A stretch of DNA of 64,000 nucleotides from Deltaproteobacteria bacterium (GCA_020060215.1 JAGVAP010000142.1:168450-232449); one strand, 5' to 3'; shown: positions 27,460 through 37,224, counted from the stretch's first letter. The notes: a model not told the origin generated them from the sequence alone. Translations and numbers: made by a program.

Positions 27460-28467
27460 TCATTGCCAGGGAAAGGTGTTTTTCGGCAGCGCCTTCTTGG
27501 AAGTGAGCTCCCTCAACTTCGGACCGTATTCGGGCGCATTTTCGATGACGAACTTCCAGGTCTCTTCGTAGCAGATCTTCCTGAACTTCTCCGCTTCCTC
27601 GGCGGGCAAGGCAATGGTTTTCATGCCCGCCTTCTTCCTCACCTCATCCTCTTTGGCTTCGATCATGGCGTTGCGCATGGAGGCGATGTACTCGATGTCC
27701 TTCATGACCTCCTGGAGGAGATCCTGCATGTCCTTGGGGATCTTCTTCCACGCATTCAGGTTGATCATGGTGGCGGGCTCCATCTGGAACACGCCGGGAT
27801 CGATCGCGAACTTGGTCACCTCCTGAAGTCCCCAGCTGATCACGCCCACATTCGGCCACATGAACCCGTCCACGACCCCCCGTTCCATGGCCGTGTAGAT
27901 CTCCGTGGGCTCCACCGTCACCGGCGTGGCCCCCAGGGCCTTGATGAAGGGGATGTAGAGGGGCATGACCCGTATCCTCAGGCCCTTGAAGTCCTCCACC
28001 TTTTCGATCTTCTTGTTGGTGAACACCTTGAAGGGCAGGAGGTTGTGCATTCTGCCCAGATACTTTGAATTGACCCTTTTTGCGAAGATCTCGTCCCAGA
28101 CTTCGAATGCCCCGGTCTTTCTCTCTTCCCATTCGGCAAGCTCGGTGAGCCCTTTGATCCATGCCTCGGGCATGATCGGTTTCATATAGCCGAAGGGGTA
28201 GTAGAGGTTCATGTCCACGGTCCCCGCCTTGATGGCCTGGGCCTGGTCAAAGGCCTTGATCACCTCCGGCCCGCCTACCCAGTCGATCTTGATCTTGCCC
28301 CCGGATCTCTGGTGGATCTTCTCGATGAATATCGGGACCGGGTCATTGTTGAGATGGTTTTTCGGGAAGGCCGTCACCGCCTTCAGCACCGTCTGGCTGT
28401 GGCCGGCCGGTGCGCTGAAGACCACCACAAACACCATGGTGATCGCCGCCAGTATCGCTTTCTTCAT
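27460..28467 (-). CDS. dctP: TRAP transporter substrate-binding protein, DctP type (system 2)
   Basis: Periplasmic binding protein, 335 residues, signal peptide MKKAILAAITMVFVVVFSAP cut near AGHSQ. DctP features are WVGGPEVIKAF, YLGRMHNLLPFKVFTNK and FKGLRIRVMP with the substrate-binding Arg. GGGAGG precedes ATG 28,467. It heads the operon dctP-dctQ-dctM-moaD-like and lies downstream of the TetR gene. It is clearly diverged from the system 1 protein, so the two systems may take up different compounds. Confidence 0.92.
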   Translation of the reverse strand: MKKAILAAITMVFVVVFSAPAGHSQTVLKAVTAFPKNHLNNDPVPIFIEKIHQRSGGKIKIDWVGGPEVIKAFDQAQAIKAGTVDMNLYYPFGYMKPIMPEAWIKGLTELAEWEERKTGAFEVWDEIFAKRVNSKYLGRMHNLLPFKVFTNKKIEKVEDFKGLRIRVMPLYIPFIKALGATPVTVEPTEIYTAMERGVVDGFMWPNVGVISWGLQEVTKFAIDPGVFQMEPATMINLNAWKKIPKDMQDLLQEVMKDIEYIASMRNAMIEAKEDEVRKKAGMKTIALPAEEAEKFRKICYEETWKFVIENAPEYGPKLRELTSKKALPKNTFPWQ

Positions 28468-28709
28468 ACCAACCTCCCTTCTCAAGCCCCCCAACCGATG
28501 AGAGCCTTTCTATGAGTGCATGCACAAATCACCCCTGCCACGTCGCACGCTGTAAGATTGTTCGAGATCACCTCCTTCCCGTGCATGGTTCGCTGGTCTG
28601 CCGGCGGGTCTCCTCCAGGTTCTCAGGGGGTGCGCCTAACTCCCGATGAGACCACGAGGTGTATCCGCCCCGCCAATGGATTCATTTGTTGGCTGAGACT
28701 GCCAGTGGG

Positions 28710-29273
28710 TTACCGCACCCCGATACCCTTGAAGAAGATCTCGGAAAAGGTCTCCGAGAGCTTCGGGGCGGAATCCCTTCGCGAATAATCAAACCAGTAG
28801 AAGATCCATGAACACATGCCGATCAGCGCAAAGGCGGCGAAGGTCATATCCACGTCCTTTGCCCTGCCCGAGGAATGCATTTCCTCCAGCGCGTTGCGGA
28901 TCAGCTCGAAGGTTCTTCTCCAGACTCCGGTGATGGCCTTCTTATGACGGGGGGCCAGCCTTCCTACCTCATGGATGAGCACCTTTGCATAAGGTTCTAT
29001 GGATAACAGCCGTGTGTAGCGGTCCAGGAAAAATCGTATGCGCTCCTCAGGGTCCTTGATCGACTCTGCCTCCCTGATCATCGGGATCATGTCCCTGTTC
29101 AGGGCGTATTCGTGGAGCAGATAGAGCAGGTGCTCCTTGTTCTCGAAATAGTGGAACAGTCCCCCCTTGCTGAGGCCCAGCTTCTTGGCAATGAGCGACA
29201 GGGGAGTGTTGTCATAGCCCCTTTCCGTGAAAAGGTCCAAGGCTGCCTGGTAGATTTCTTCTCTGCGGTCCAT
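28710..29273 (-). CDS. TetR/AcrR-family transcriptional regulator
   Basis: A 187-residue repressor. The N-terminal helix-turn-helix reads TPLSLIAKKLGLSKGGLFHYFENKEHLL; the C-terminal half is the variable ligand-binding and dimer domain. It lies upstream of TRAP 2 and the catabolic genes. A perfect palindrome about 37 bases before its start is a good candidate for its own operator. The ligand is likely an acyl-CoA or the transported acid, by analogy with other regulators of such pathways (inference). Confidence 0.9.
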   Translation of the reverse strand: MDRREEIYQAALDLFTERGYDNTPLSLIAKKLGLSKGGLFHYFENKEHLLYLLHEYALNRDMIPMIREAESIKDPEERIRFFLDRYTRLLSIEPYAKVLIHEVGRLAPRHKKAITGVWRRTFELIRNALEEMHSSGRAKDVDMTFAAFALIGMCSWIFYWFDYSRRDSAPKLSETFSEIFFKGIGVR

Positions 29274-29309
29274 AATGAAGGGATAGGGATGTTGTTGTAA
29301 AGAAAAGCG

Positions 29310-29323
29310 ACCGACCGGTCGGT
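29310..29323. promoter_or_regulatory. TetR operator palindrome
   Basis: ACCGACCGGTCGGT is a perfect 14-bp palindrome in the divergent space between the TetR gene and pcm. It has the size and look of TetR-family operators found at fatty-acid and CoA-ester degradation genes. No second copy was seen upstream of dctP2 or the other catabolic genes. Confidence 0.7.
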
Positions 29324-29563
29324 TGTAGCATCCCTTACCCTTCCCCTTTTGTCAACCAAAAACGATGTTCCCGTAAAAAGTCCCATTGAGCGAACCGGGA
29401 ACAGCAGGACTGTTTCGGCATGGGCTCCTCCAGACCGTGCGAAAGGGGGGGGTACCGTTGTCGCCACTTGCTGCATACACAGCGGCGGGCCGGAGAATGT
29501 TCGCTTGAAATTCGGACCGTTTATTGAGATGATGGGCTGCTTTCCAATCCTTGAACCGGAGGA

Positions 29564-30259
29564 GTGACGCTCGCTTTGGAGAGGCTCGGCTTGGAGAGAG
29601 GCAGGGCAACCCATGACTACACTCTCGCAAGAGAGCGAATGGTCAGGAACCAGCTGGTCTCCAGGGGCATCACGGATCAGCGGGTGCTTCAAGCCATGGG
29701 GAAGATACCGAGGCACCTCTTCGTCGAAGAGGCGCTCGAAGGAGAAGCCTACAACGATCACCCCCTTCCGATAGGCCACAAGCAGACCATCTCCCAGCCG
29801 TACATCGTGGCCATGATGACCGAGACCCTCGGGCTGAAGGGAGGGGAGAAGACCCTCGAGATCGGGACGGGCAGCGGTTATCAGACGTCCATACTGGCCT
29901 CCCTTTCGAGAACGGTCTACACGGTGGAGAGAATCCATTCCCTTATGGAAAGGGCGAGAGGCCTGCTGGAGCAGCAGGGGTTCACGAACGTGCTGTTCAA
30001 CACCGATGACGGCACCCTGGGGTGGAAGGAATTCGAACCGTACGACGCCATCATGGTGACCGCCGGCGCCCCGAAGATCCCGGAGCCCCTGATGAAGCAG
30101 CTTGCAGAGGGGGGGAGGATGGTCATCCCGGTGGGGAACCGCTTCGGACAGGACCTCATCAAGGTGACCCGGGTGAAGAACGTCTTCAAGCAGCAGAACC
30201 TGGGGGGCTGCCGCTTTGTGGACCTGGTGGGCGCACACGGCTGGGAGGATACCGCTTAG
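29564..30259 (+). CDS. pcm: Protein-L-isoaspartate O-methyltransferase
   Basis: Repairs isoaspartyl residues in aged proteins by SAM-dependent methylation. The family motifs are all seen: MVRNQLVSRGITDQRVLQAM, IPRHLFV, the SAM loop LEIGTGSGYQTSILA and VTAGAPKIPEPL. The length of 231 is close to normal. The start is uncertain: the GTG at 29,564 is almost touching GGAGG, with in-frame TTG codons at 29,576 and 29,591 as alternatives. Confidence 0.94.
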   Translation: MTLALERLGLERGRATHDYTLARERMVRNQLVSRGITDQRVLQAMGKIPRHLFVEEALEGEAYNDHPLPIGHKQTISQPYIVAMMTETLGLKGGEKTLEIGTGSGYQTSILASLSRTVYTVERIHSLMERARGLLEQQGFTNVLFNTDDGTLGWKEFEPYDAIMVTAGAPKIPEPLMKQLAEGGRMVIPVGNRFGQDLIKVTRVKNVFKQQNLGGCRFVDLVGAHGWEDTA

Positions 30260-30562
30260 AGAAGATGAGAAGTTGAGAAGTCGAGAGGTTGAGAAGATGC
30301 CTCTCGCCTTCTTACAGGCTGGGACCCATCCGGTCCGACCGACCCGGATGCATGCGGATTTCTGCTGTGCCGAGGCAGACCCTTACCATCTGTAGGAGCA
30401 AGCTCCTGCTTGCGATTCCTCAGCAGCTCCTGCTCGCGGCTTTTCGGGCGAGGGAATCGCAAGCAGGAGCTTGCTCCTACAGATGTTTTGAGGGGATCGC
30501 AAGCAGGAGCTTGCTCCTACAGGTGTTTTGAGGGGATCGCAAGCAGGAGACGTTTAGCCCTT
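30260..30562. repeat. REP-like cluster with 40-bp tandem units before recG
   Basis: From 30,391 a REP-like core (GTAGGAGCAAGCTCCTGC) is followed by three units spaced exactly 40 bases apart (GCAAGCAGGAG words at 30,459, 30,499 and 30,539), each unit being GCAAGCAGGAGCTTGCTCCT plus a TGTTTTGAGGGGATC linker. The last unit is cut after GCAAGCAGGAG, 14 bases before the recG ATG, so its AGGAG may serve as the recG ribosome-binding site. No gene is present. Confidence 0.75.
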
Positions 30563-32689
30563 ATGGCCACTACCAGGACTGCGCACCTCAAAAGACTTCA
30601 GGGATTGAACCTGCCGGTATCGACCCTGAAGGGGATCGGCCCTTCCAGGTCCGGCCTCCTCAACAGAAAGGGTATCAGGACCGTTCTTGATCTCCTCTTC
30701 TTCATCCCGATCCGCTACGAGGACCGCACCCGTGTCACCCCCGTGAGCAAAGCGGCCGAAGGTAGGCCTGCACTGGTTTCGGGTAAGGTGATATCGGGTG
30801 GGGAGCAGCGGTTCCTCCGTACCGGAAAGAAGCTCTTCAAGATCCTCCTCCAGGACGCTGAACTGGAGTCTATCGAGCTGATCTGGTTTCGATACCGGAA
30901 ACCCCAGCTCGCGGGCTACTCGTCTCCGGGCACGCGCCTGGCGGCATACGGAAAGGTCGAAGGGGGTGTCCATCGGAAACAGATGCTCCATCCGGAGATC
31001 CGGAAGATCCCGGAGCCGGCGCAGGAGAGCGGCTTGACGCTGGGGATCTATCCCGTGTATCCCGGTGTGGCGGGCATGAGCCCCTCTGCTGTGAGGAAAA
31101 CCGTCGAGACGGCCGTGCGACAGTACCTCCCCGCGATCATCGACCCGATCCCCGAGGAGCTCCTGAAAGAATACGATCTTCCGGACCTTCGCGAGGCCGT
31201 CGGGAAGGTACATTTCCCTCCTGCCTCCTCGCCCATAGAAAGATTCAACGAGTTCGATACCCCTTTTCACAGAAGGATCACCTTTGACCGGTTCTTCCTG
31301 ATCATGCTCGTGCTCGCCTTTCTGAAGATGAGGAGGCTCAGGCGGAAAGCGGATCCGTGGCCGATCCCGCACTCTCTACAGGACGAGATCAGACGGTTTC
31401 TCCCGTTCGAGCTGACTTCGGATCAGTCCGATGCCCTTTCGGAAATCCTGGGGGACCTCTCCTCGGGCAGGCCGATGAACCGACTGCTGCTGGGGGACGT
31501 GGGCTCCGGAAAGACCATTGTGGCGGCCCTGGCCGCCCATCTCTGTATTCGAAACCGGTATCAGGCCGTGCTCATGGCGCCCACCCAGGTCCTCGCGCAT
31601 CAGCACATGGCCTATTTTCAAGGGCTGGCCCGTGAATGGGGCTTTCGACCGGTCCTCGTCACAGGGAACGCAAGACCGTCCGAGAGGGAAGCGGTTCGGG
31701 AGGGGATCGCGAGGGGCGCGTTCAACCTGGTTATCGGGACGCACTCCCTCGTGCAGGAAGAGATGACCCTCAGGAGACCGGGTCTCGTCATCATCGATGA
31801 GCAACAGCGATTCGGGGTCAGGGTGCGCGCCATGCTGGAGCAAAAATCCATCCATGCGCACCAGCTTGTCATGACCGCCACGCCGATCCCCAGGACCCTT
31901 GCCATTGCGGCATACGGGGACATGGATCTTTCCGTGATCCGGGAAATCCCGGGGGCAAGGGCTCCCGTGCCCACCCACATGGTGGGAAGGGGGCGGAAGA
32001 GGACCGTATATGAAAAGCTGAGAGAGCGGCTGGAGCGTGGTCAGCAGGCCTTTGTCATCTGCCCGGCCATCGATTCCGGAGAAGATGAGGACGTCAAGGA
32101 TGCGGTCCGGATGGCCGGGGGGTTGAAGAAGATCCTTTCTCCGCCGTACGGGGTAGGGTTGATCCACGGACGTTTGCCTGTTGAGGAGAGGGTGGCGATC
32201 ATGGACAGGTTCCGTGAAGGGATGCTGCAGGTCCTGGTGGGGACCACGATCCTGGAGGTCGGAGTCCATGTGCCGAAGGCCACCGTCATGATCATCGAGC
32301 ATCCCGAGCGGTTCGGCCTGTCGCAGCTCCATCAGCTCCGAGGGAGGGTGGGGAGGGGGGAGGAGCCGGGCCTTTGCTTTCTCGTTGTATCCGACGACCT
32401 GACGGAGAAGGCGCGACAGAGGCTGCAAGCGGTGGTGGACAGCCATGACGGATTCGAAATCGCCCGGAAAGACCTGGAGCAGCGGGGATACGGACAGTTC
32501 GCGGGGACTGCACAGGCCGGCACCGGCGAGCTGGAGATTGCGGAGATGCTGAGGGAGTCGGATCTGCTGTGGAAGGCGAAGAGGGCTGCGGAAAGACTGC
32601 TCCAAAAAGACCCCGAGCTCTCAAGCCCGGAGCACCGCCCCTTGCGGTCCTTTGTGGAGGCCATGCTGTCTTCCCCCGTCGATATTTGA
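30563..32689 (+). CDS. recG: ATP-dependent DNA helicase RecG
   Basis: Branch-migration helicase that remodels stalled forks and Holliday junctions. From ATG 30,563 the protein is 708 residues. The N-terminal wedge domain (TLKGIGPSRSGLLNRKGI, then FIPIRYEDRT) is followed by the motor: Walker A LLLGDVGSGKTIVA, Walker B VIIDEQQRFGV (DEQQ instead of the more common DEQH), MTATPIPRTLAI and the C-terminal LRGRVGRGE. The frame extends 51 codons upstream, but that part is made entirely of REP-like repeats and was excluded. Confidence 0.95.
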   Translation: MATTRTAHLKRLQGLNLPVSTLKGIGPSRSGLLNRKGIRTVLDLLFFIPIRYEDRTRVTPVSKAAEGRPALVSGKVISGGEQRFLRTGKKLFKILLQDAELESIELIWFRYRKPQLAGYSSPGTRLAAYGKVEGGVHRKQMLHPEIRKIPEPAQESGLTLGIYPVYPGVAGMSPSAVRKTVETAVRQYLPAIIDPIPEELLKEYDLPDLREAVGKVHFPPASSPIERFNEFDTPFHRRITFDRFFLIMLVLAFLKMRRLRRKADPWPIPHSLQDEIRRFLPFELTSDQSDALSEILGDLSSGRPMNRLLLGDVGSGKTIVAALAAHLCIRNRYQAVLMAPTQVLAHQHMAYFQGLAREWGFRPVLVTGNARPSEREAVREGIARGAFNLVIGTHSLVQEEMTLRRPGLVIIDEQQRFGVRVRAMLEQKSIHAHQLVMTATPIPRTLAIAAYGDMDLSVIREIPGARAPVPTHMVGRGRKRTVYEKLRERLERGQQAFVICPAIDSGEDEDVKDAVRMAGGLKKILSPPYGVGLIHGRLPVEERVAIMDRFREGMLQVLVGTTILEVGVHVPKATVMIIEHPERFGLSQLHQLRGRVGRGEEPGLCFLVVSDDLTEKARQRLQAVVDSHDGFEIARKDLEQRGYGQFAGTAQAGTGELEIAEMLRESDLLWKAKRAAERLLQKDPELSSPEHRPLRSFVEAMLSSPVDI

Positions 32690-32695
32690 GCGGGC

Positions 32696-32803
32696 AGTAG
32701 GGAGTAAGGAGCAAGCAAAAAGGAGTAGCGGAGATGATAGCCCGGCAGAAGCTTGAAAAGTGCCGGCGAAAAACTGCATACGGCTTGCTCCTTACTGCCT
32801 ACT
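32696..32803. repeat. Inverted-repeat element between recG and thrC
   Basis: Arms AGTAGGGAGTAAGGAGCAAG (32,696-32,715) and its near-perfect complement (about 32,784-32,803) enclose roughly 70 bases. The arrangement resembles a small non-coding palindromic element. No other copy was seen in this window. Confidence 0.6.
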
Positions 32804-32863
32804 TGCTTTCCATCCGGCGGTATAATACAGGTAGACGAACATCGATAGAGAAGAGAGGGAATC

Positions 32864-34369
32864 ATGAGGCCCCAAGATTTTCCCGCGGAAATCCGCCCCC
32901 ATCTCCTGCCTGTGCCTGGTGGTGAGATGGTCTACCGATGCCTGTCCTGCCAAGAAGAGGCCGGGATCGACCGACTCCTTTACACCTGCCCCCACTGCGG
33001 CGGCGTGCTTCTCCTGTATGACAAGAATTTCCAGAAGACCAAGGCCAGGGGAGGGCCGAAATGGAGGCAGATCTTCGATTATCGACGGATGTTGAATGAA
33101 CCCCCCCTGAAGGGCATCTTCCGTTATTACGAGTTCATTGCGCCCGTCATCCCCCTTGAGCACATCGTTTACCTGGGGGAGGGGCATACCCCTCTGGTGG
33201 AGGCGGGCAGGCGGTTGAGGGAGCTGGTCGGGATCCCCTTCTTCTTCAAGAACGACGGCCTGAACCCGAGCGCGTCTTTCAAGGACAGGGGGATGGCATG
33301 CGCCCTCAGCTATCTCAACCATTTCGTCAGGACCACCGGGGTCAGGAACCTGCTCGCCATCTGCGCCTCGACGGGAGACACCTCCGCGTCGGCCGCCCTG
33401 TACGGATCGTACCTGGAAGATCTGCTCCGGTCGGCCGTCCTCCTCCCCCACGGAAAGGTCACCCCTCAGCAGCTCTCCCAGCCGCTGGGCAGCGGGGCCC
33501 GGGTGCTCGAGATCCCCGGGGTCTTCGACGACTGCATGAAGGTGGTCGAGTACCTGGCCGAGAAATACCCGGTCGCCCTGCTGAACTCCAAGAACAGCTG
33601 GCGTATCCTGGGGCAGGAGTCCTTCTCCTTCGAGATCGCCCAGGATTTCGATTACGAGGTGGGGGACAAGGTCGTGGTGCTGCCCATCGGGAACGCGGGC
33701 AACATCACCGCGGTGATGAGCGGGTTCTTGAAGTTCCACGAGGCCGGGATCATTGACGCGCTGCCCAGGATCGTCGGCGTTCAGAGCGAGCATGCAGACC
33801 CCGTGTACCGCTATTACCTGGAGGGGAACGAGGAGAAGCGGTCCTTCGAACCCGTCACGGTTCGCCCGAGCGTCGCCCAGGCGGCCATGATCGGCAACCC
33901 CGTCTCCATGCCCAGGGTCATCGAGCTTGTGAAGGCCTACAACCGTGCCGCCGGAGAGAAACGGGTCCACGTCGTGCAGGTGAGCGAGCAGGAGATCATG
34001 GATGCGATGATGACGGCCAACCGCAACGGCAACATCGCCTGCACGCAGGGGGGAGAGTCCATGGCGGGCCTTGCGAAGGCGGTAATGGAAGGGTATGCCG
34101 GAAGGGGTGAAGTTGCAGTCGTGGATTCCACGGCCCACATGCTCAAGTTCGTTTCTTTTCAGCAGATGTATTTCGACGACAGCTTCGGACCCGAGTTCGG
34201 GGTTCGCGCAAGAGAAGAGCTCCGGAACAGCCCGCTCCTGGTCCGGCCCGGGTCCATCACCCGCTTCCCCGAGCCGGGCAGGCCGCTCCAAACCGAAGAG
34301 ATGAAGCGGTTCGTCGAGGAGACCGCCGCGGAGATTGCAAGGATCCTGAAGCTGGAAGCCGAGGAATAG
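32864..34369 (+). CDS. thrC: Threonine synthase
   Basis: PLP enzyme making L-threonine from O-phosphohomoserine. An N-terminal zinc-ribbon-like stretch (CLSC..CPHC, near residues 26-47) precedes the fold-type II core. The PLP lysine is in NPSASFKDRGM and the glycine-rich phosphate loop is LPIGNAGNI. 501 residues, long compared with the 350-residue type, matching the family with an N-terminal extension. GAGGG lies before the ATG. Confidence 0.92.
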   Translation: MRPQDFPAEIRPHLLPVPGGEMVYRCLSCQEEAGIDRLLYTCPHCGGVLLLYDKNFQKTKARGGPKWRQIFDYRRMLNEPPLKGIFRYYEFIAPVIPLEHIVYLGEGHTPLVEAGRRLRELVGIPFFFKNDGLNPSASFKDRGMACALSYLNHFVRTTGVRNLLAICASTGDTSASAALYGSYLEDLLRSAVLLPHGKVTPQQLSQPLGSGARVLEIPGVFDDCMKVVEYLAEKYPVALLNSKNSWRILGQESFSFEIAQDFDYEVGDKVVVLPIGNAGNITAVMSGFLKFHEAGIIDALPRIVGVQSEHADPVYRYYLEGNEEKRSFEPVTVRPSVAQAAMIGNPVSMPRVIELVKAYNRAAGEKRVHVVQVSEQEIMDAMMTANRNGNIACTQGGESMAGLAKAVMEGYAGRGEVAVVDSTAHMLKFVSFQQMYFDDSFGPEFGVRAREELRNSPLLVRPGSITRFPEPGRPLQTEEMKRFVEETAAEIARILKLEAEE

Positions 34370-34410
34370 TCCCGGGACGCTCGGTGCAAGTCCTGAAGCT
34401 CGATCCATAA

Positions 34411-34476
34411 CCGCCACAAAGACACGAAGACACAAAGACCGTTTTATCCCACTTGGTGTCTTTACGGCTTGGTGGC
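34411..34476. repeat. CGAAGACACAAAGACACCA inverted-repeat family, copy 3
   Basis: Arms ACAAAGACACGAAGACACAA and TTGGTGTCTTTACGGCTTGG face each other just upstream of rlmH. Confidence 0.55.
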
Positions 34477-34495
34477 ATGATTTGCATTGGAAATC

Positions 34496-34969
34496 ATGCT
34501 CCGAATCAAGATCATCGTGGTCGATCGTACGAGGCAGCCCTTCCTCAGGGAAGGGGAATCCTTCTACATCGACCGGGTCCGGAGGTACGCAACGCTCGAG
34601 TGGATCGAGGTGAAGCCGGCGAAGATCACGAAGGGGAGGCCCGACCGGGAGGTCCTCGCAGAAGAGGCGCGGAGCGTTGCAAATAGGGTAGCGAAGGGCG
34701 ACTACACGGTAGCCCTGGAAAGGACCGGGAGGTCTCTGACGTCCGAGGGGCTGGCATCCCGGCTCAAAGGGCTCGAGAGAAAGGGGGTGGAATGCGTGGC
34801 CTTTCTCATCGGAGGCCCACTCGGCCTCTCGGCGGAGACCCTTGCCGGCGTCCGCGACACCCTCTCGCTCTCCGCACTTACCCTCACCCACGAGATGAGC
34901 AGGCTCGTGCTTCTCGAACAGCTCTACCGCGCCTTCACGATCATGAAGGGAGAGAAGTACCACAAGTGA
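34496..34969 (+). CDS. rlmH: 23S rRNA (pseudouridine1915-N3)-methyltransferase
   Basis: SPOUT methyltransferase acting on helix 69 of 23S rRNA. It has 157 residues, the normal size, with the SAM-binding trefoil motif FLIGGPLGLS and the C-terminal GEKYHK in place of the usual GxxYHR/H. The ATG at 34,496 is preferred over TTG 34,487. Confidence 0.93.
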   Translation: MLRIKIIVVDRTRQPFLREGESFYIDRVRRYATLEWIEVKPAKITKGRPDREVLAEEARSVANRVAKGDYTVALERTGRSLTSEGLASRLKGLERKGVECVAFLIGGPLGLSAETLAGVRDTLSLSALTLTHEMSRLVLLEQLYRAFTIMKGEKYHK

Positions 34970-34971
34970 GT

Positions 34972-35062
34972 TGGAATGCTGGGATGTCGGAGTAATGGAA
35001 TGGCGGGTATCTTTGTTTGTCCTTCCCCGATATTCCACTCTTCCATGGTTCCACCATTCCGA
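34972..35062. repeat. TGGAAT/ATTCCA inverted-repeat arms
   Basis: Opposing arms rich in TGGAAT and ATTCCA follow rlmH, like those at 105-222. Between this and the next gene nothing else is seen except a short CCCCTCGGGGG palindrome at 35,094-35,104. Confidence 0.5.
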
Positions 35063-35165
35063 TATGTCACCTGTGTCAGCGCCATAAGATTCACCCCTCG
35101 GGGGTGCACCACCCCTCCCGGGTCGGGTTCTCACTTTTCTTCGGCGGGGGGATTGCCGGGGCCGG

Positions 35166-35534
35166 CTACTGCTTCTCGTGTCCCGCCTCGAGGGCCATGG
35201 CGATCTTGGTCTTCAGCTCCGTCAGGTCAAAGGACTTGATGACATAGAAATCCGCTGCGATCGATTTCATGTCCTCCTTGAAGGTATCGTAGGCGGTGCA
35301 GAGGACGACGGGCAGATCGTAATACCTGTTGCGAATGTCCTGAAGCAGGTCCAGCCCGTTGTAATCCACCATCTTGATGTCCAGGACGATGAGATCGGGC
35401 TTTTCCTGCTCTATCTTTTCCAGAAGCTTGTACCCGCTGTCTGCGGTAATGACCTCATATCCCGCTTCCGTCAACTCCTCGGAGTAGAGAAAGCGTATAT
35501 GCTCCTCGTCGTCTACGATCAATATCTTTGCCAT
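35166..35534 (-). CDS. Single-domain response regulator
   Basis: A 122-residue CheY-like receiver with ILIVDDEEHIRF, phospho-acceptor Asp in LIVLDIKMVDYNG, Thr in VLCTAYD and Lys in FYVIKSFD. No output domain. It differs from the two regulators at 10.7-12.1 kb in lacking their C-terminal tail. Start ATG 35,534 by homology to receiver N termini; the frame goes 13 codons further. No kinase is nearby. Confidence 0.9.
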   Translation of the reverse strand: MAKILIVDDEEHIRFLYSEELTEAGYEVITADSGYKLLEKIEQEKPDLIVLDIKMVDYNGLDLLQDIRNRYYDLPVVLCTAYDTFKEDMKSIAADFYVIKSFDLTELKTKIAMALEAGHEKQ

Positions 35535-35812
35535 GCTGGGGTCTCCCTGGAAGGACTGAAGAAAAGATAACACACATTTCCGGGGTTGGCAACGGAGCCC
35601 TTCCCGGTTTGAGGCATCGGGAGCGTTTCGCTTTCCGCTCCATTCGAGGTATGAGGCAACTGCTCTCTTGCCTCCCTGTAAAGTTTCCTGCTCGATCCCG
35701 GTAATCCATCGGTTTCAGGTGTCAGGTGTCGGGTGTCAGCCCAATTTGGTCGCCTCAGCGGCAAACGGCCCCGCCAACCTCAAACCTCCAGCCCCCACCC
35801 TCTAACGTTTCT

Positions 35813-36592
35813 TCACCACTGCATTCTTACCTTGATCCCCCGGTCGTGGAGGTAGGTCTTGAGCTGGCGGATCGTGTAGGTGCCGTAGTGGGTGATGGAA
35901 GCCACCAGAGCGGCATCGGCCATGCCCCTTGTCAGGACCTGGAAGAGGTCATCGGGTTTTCCGGCGCCTCCGCTGGCGATCACGGGGATGCGTACCCGGG
36001 AGGCGATCAGGCGGGTCAGTTCCAGGTCGTACCCTTCCTGGGTCCCGTCGGCGTCGATCGAGTTGAGGCAGATCTCCCCGGCCCCGAGTTCCTCCGCCTT
36101 CAGGGCCCATGCGAGGGCATCGATCCCCATGGGAGTCCTGCCGCCGTTGATGACCACCTCGAACCCGCTCGGGATTTCCTTTTTGGGGGCCGTCCTCCTG
36201 ACGTCCATCCCCAGGACGACGCACTGGCTGCCGAATGCCTCCGCTCCTTCGGCAATGATGGCGGGGTTCTTCACGGCGGCCGAGTTGACGCTCACCTTCT
36301 CCGCCCCGGCGAGGAGGACCTGCCTCATCTCTTCAACGCTCTTGATTCCACCCCCTACCGAAAAGGGGATAAAGATCTTCTCCGCCACGTTCCGGACCGT
36401 TTCGATCATGATGTCCCTCCGGTCGCTCGAGGCGGTGATATCGTAGAACACGATCTCGTCGGCCCCGGCTTCATAATAGGCGGCGGCCGTCTCCACGGGG
36501 TCCCCGATATCCAGATTACCCTTGAATTTGATGCCCTTGGTGAGTTGGCCGTCCCGGACGTCCAGGCAGGGTATGAGCCTTTTGCTGAGCAT
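35813..36592 (-). CDS. hisF: Imidazole glycerol phosphate synthase, cyclase subunit
   Basis: The TIM-barrel subunit that, with HisH, makes imidazole glycerol phosphate and AICAR in histidine synthesis. 259 residues with [12 protein letters not shown] and the catalytic Asp there, plus the second Asp in [11 protein letters not shown] and the phosphate loops IPFSVGGGI and [10 protein letters not shown]. Its ATG overlaps the hisH stop by one base (TGATG). No other his gene is nearby. Confidence 0.97.
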   Translation of the reverse strand: MLSKRLIPCLDVRDGQLTKGIKFKGNLDIGDPVETAAAYYEAGADEIVFYDITASSDRRDIMIETVRNVAEKIFIPFSVGGGIKSVEEMRQVLLAGAEKVSVNSAAVKNPAIIAEGAEAFGSQCVVLGMDVRRTAPKKEIPSGFEVVINGGRTPMGIDALAWALKAEELGAGEICLNSIDADGTQEGYDLELTRLIASRVRIPVIASGGAGKPDDLFQVLTRGMADAALVASITHYGTYTIRQLKTYLHDRGIKVRMQW

Positions 36593-37224
36593 CAGCTTAC
36601 CCCCTTCCAATCGCAGAAGTTGGAGAGGATGGTCAGGCCTGCGCGCCCGCTCTTTTCCGGGTGGAACTGTACTGCCAACAGGTTCCGGTTCGAGAGGACG
36701 GATGCGAAACGAAGGCCGTGCGTGGTCTCTCCCAGGACCTGAGCCTGGTCCGACGGGACCGGGTAGTACGAGTGCACGAAATAGAACTCGCTTTCCGGGT
36801 CGATGCCCCCAAGCACCGGGTGGGCGCTCCTGAGTCCTACCCTGTTCCACCCCATGTGGGGCACCTTCAGCCTGTTCCCCTGTCCATCCGAAAGCTCTTC
36901 AGTGAACCGGACGACCTTCCCCTTGATCAAGCCGAGGCACTCCGTCCTGTTCTCTTCGCTCCACTCCATGATGATCTGGGTCCCGAGACAGATCCCCAGG
37001 ATGGGCTTTCCTTTCCGGAAGGCGTCGAGCAGGGCGCGGTCGAGCCCCATGGCCCTGAGATCGGCCATGGCCTGGCCGGCCGCCCCCACTCCGGGGAAGA
37101 TCACCCGTTCGGCCTCGGCCACTTGCGAGGGGACACGGGTGATGGTCGATCTCTTGCCGAGGGCTTCAAGCGCCCTCTGCACGCTGGTCAGGTTTCCGGC
37201 TTTGTAATCAATGATGGCTATCAT
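36592..37224 (-). CDS. hisH: Imidazole glycerol phosphate synthase, glutaminase subunit
   Basis: Class I glutamine amidotransferase of 210 residues supplying ammonia to HisF. The nucleophile Cys is in LGICLGTQ and the His-Glu pair in VQFHPEKS. A much longer upstream frame exists but is repeat-derived; the ATG at 37,224 fits the family start [12 protein letters not shown] palindromic element ends only six bases before this start, so the leader and promoter lie in or beyond that element. Confidence 0.96.
   Translation of the reverse strand: MIAIIDYKAGNLTSVQRALEALGKRSTITRVPSQVAEAERVIFPGVGAAGQAMADLRAMGLDRALLDAFRKGKPILGICLGTQIIMEWSEENRTECLGLIKGKVVRFTEELSDGQGNRLKVPHMGWNRVGLRSAHPVLGGIDPESEFYFVHSYYPVPSDQAQVLGETTHGLRFASVLSNRNLLAVQFHPEKSGRAGLTILSNFCDWKGVS

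Noticed and set aside
30459..30550. Regular 40-bp repeats resembling a CRISPR array
   Set aside because: The whole unit including the linker is repeated, so there are no unique spacers, and no cas genes are present.
30410..30562. 51-codon N-terminal extension of RecG
   Set aside because: Encoded wholly by REP-like repeats; RecG homology begins after ATG 30,563.
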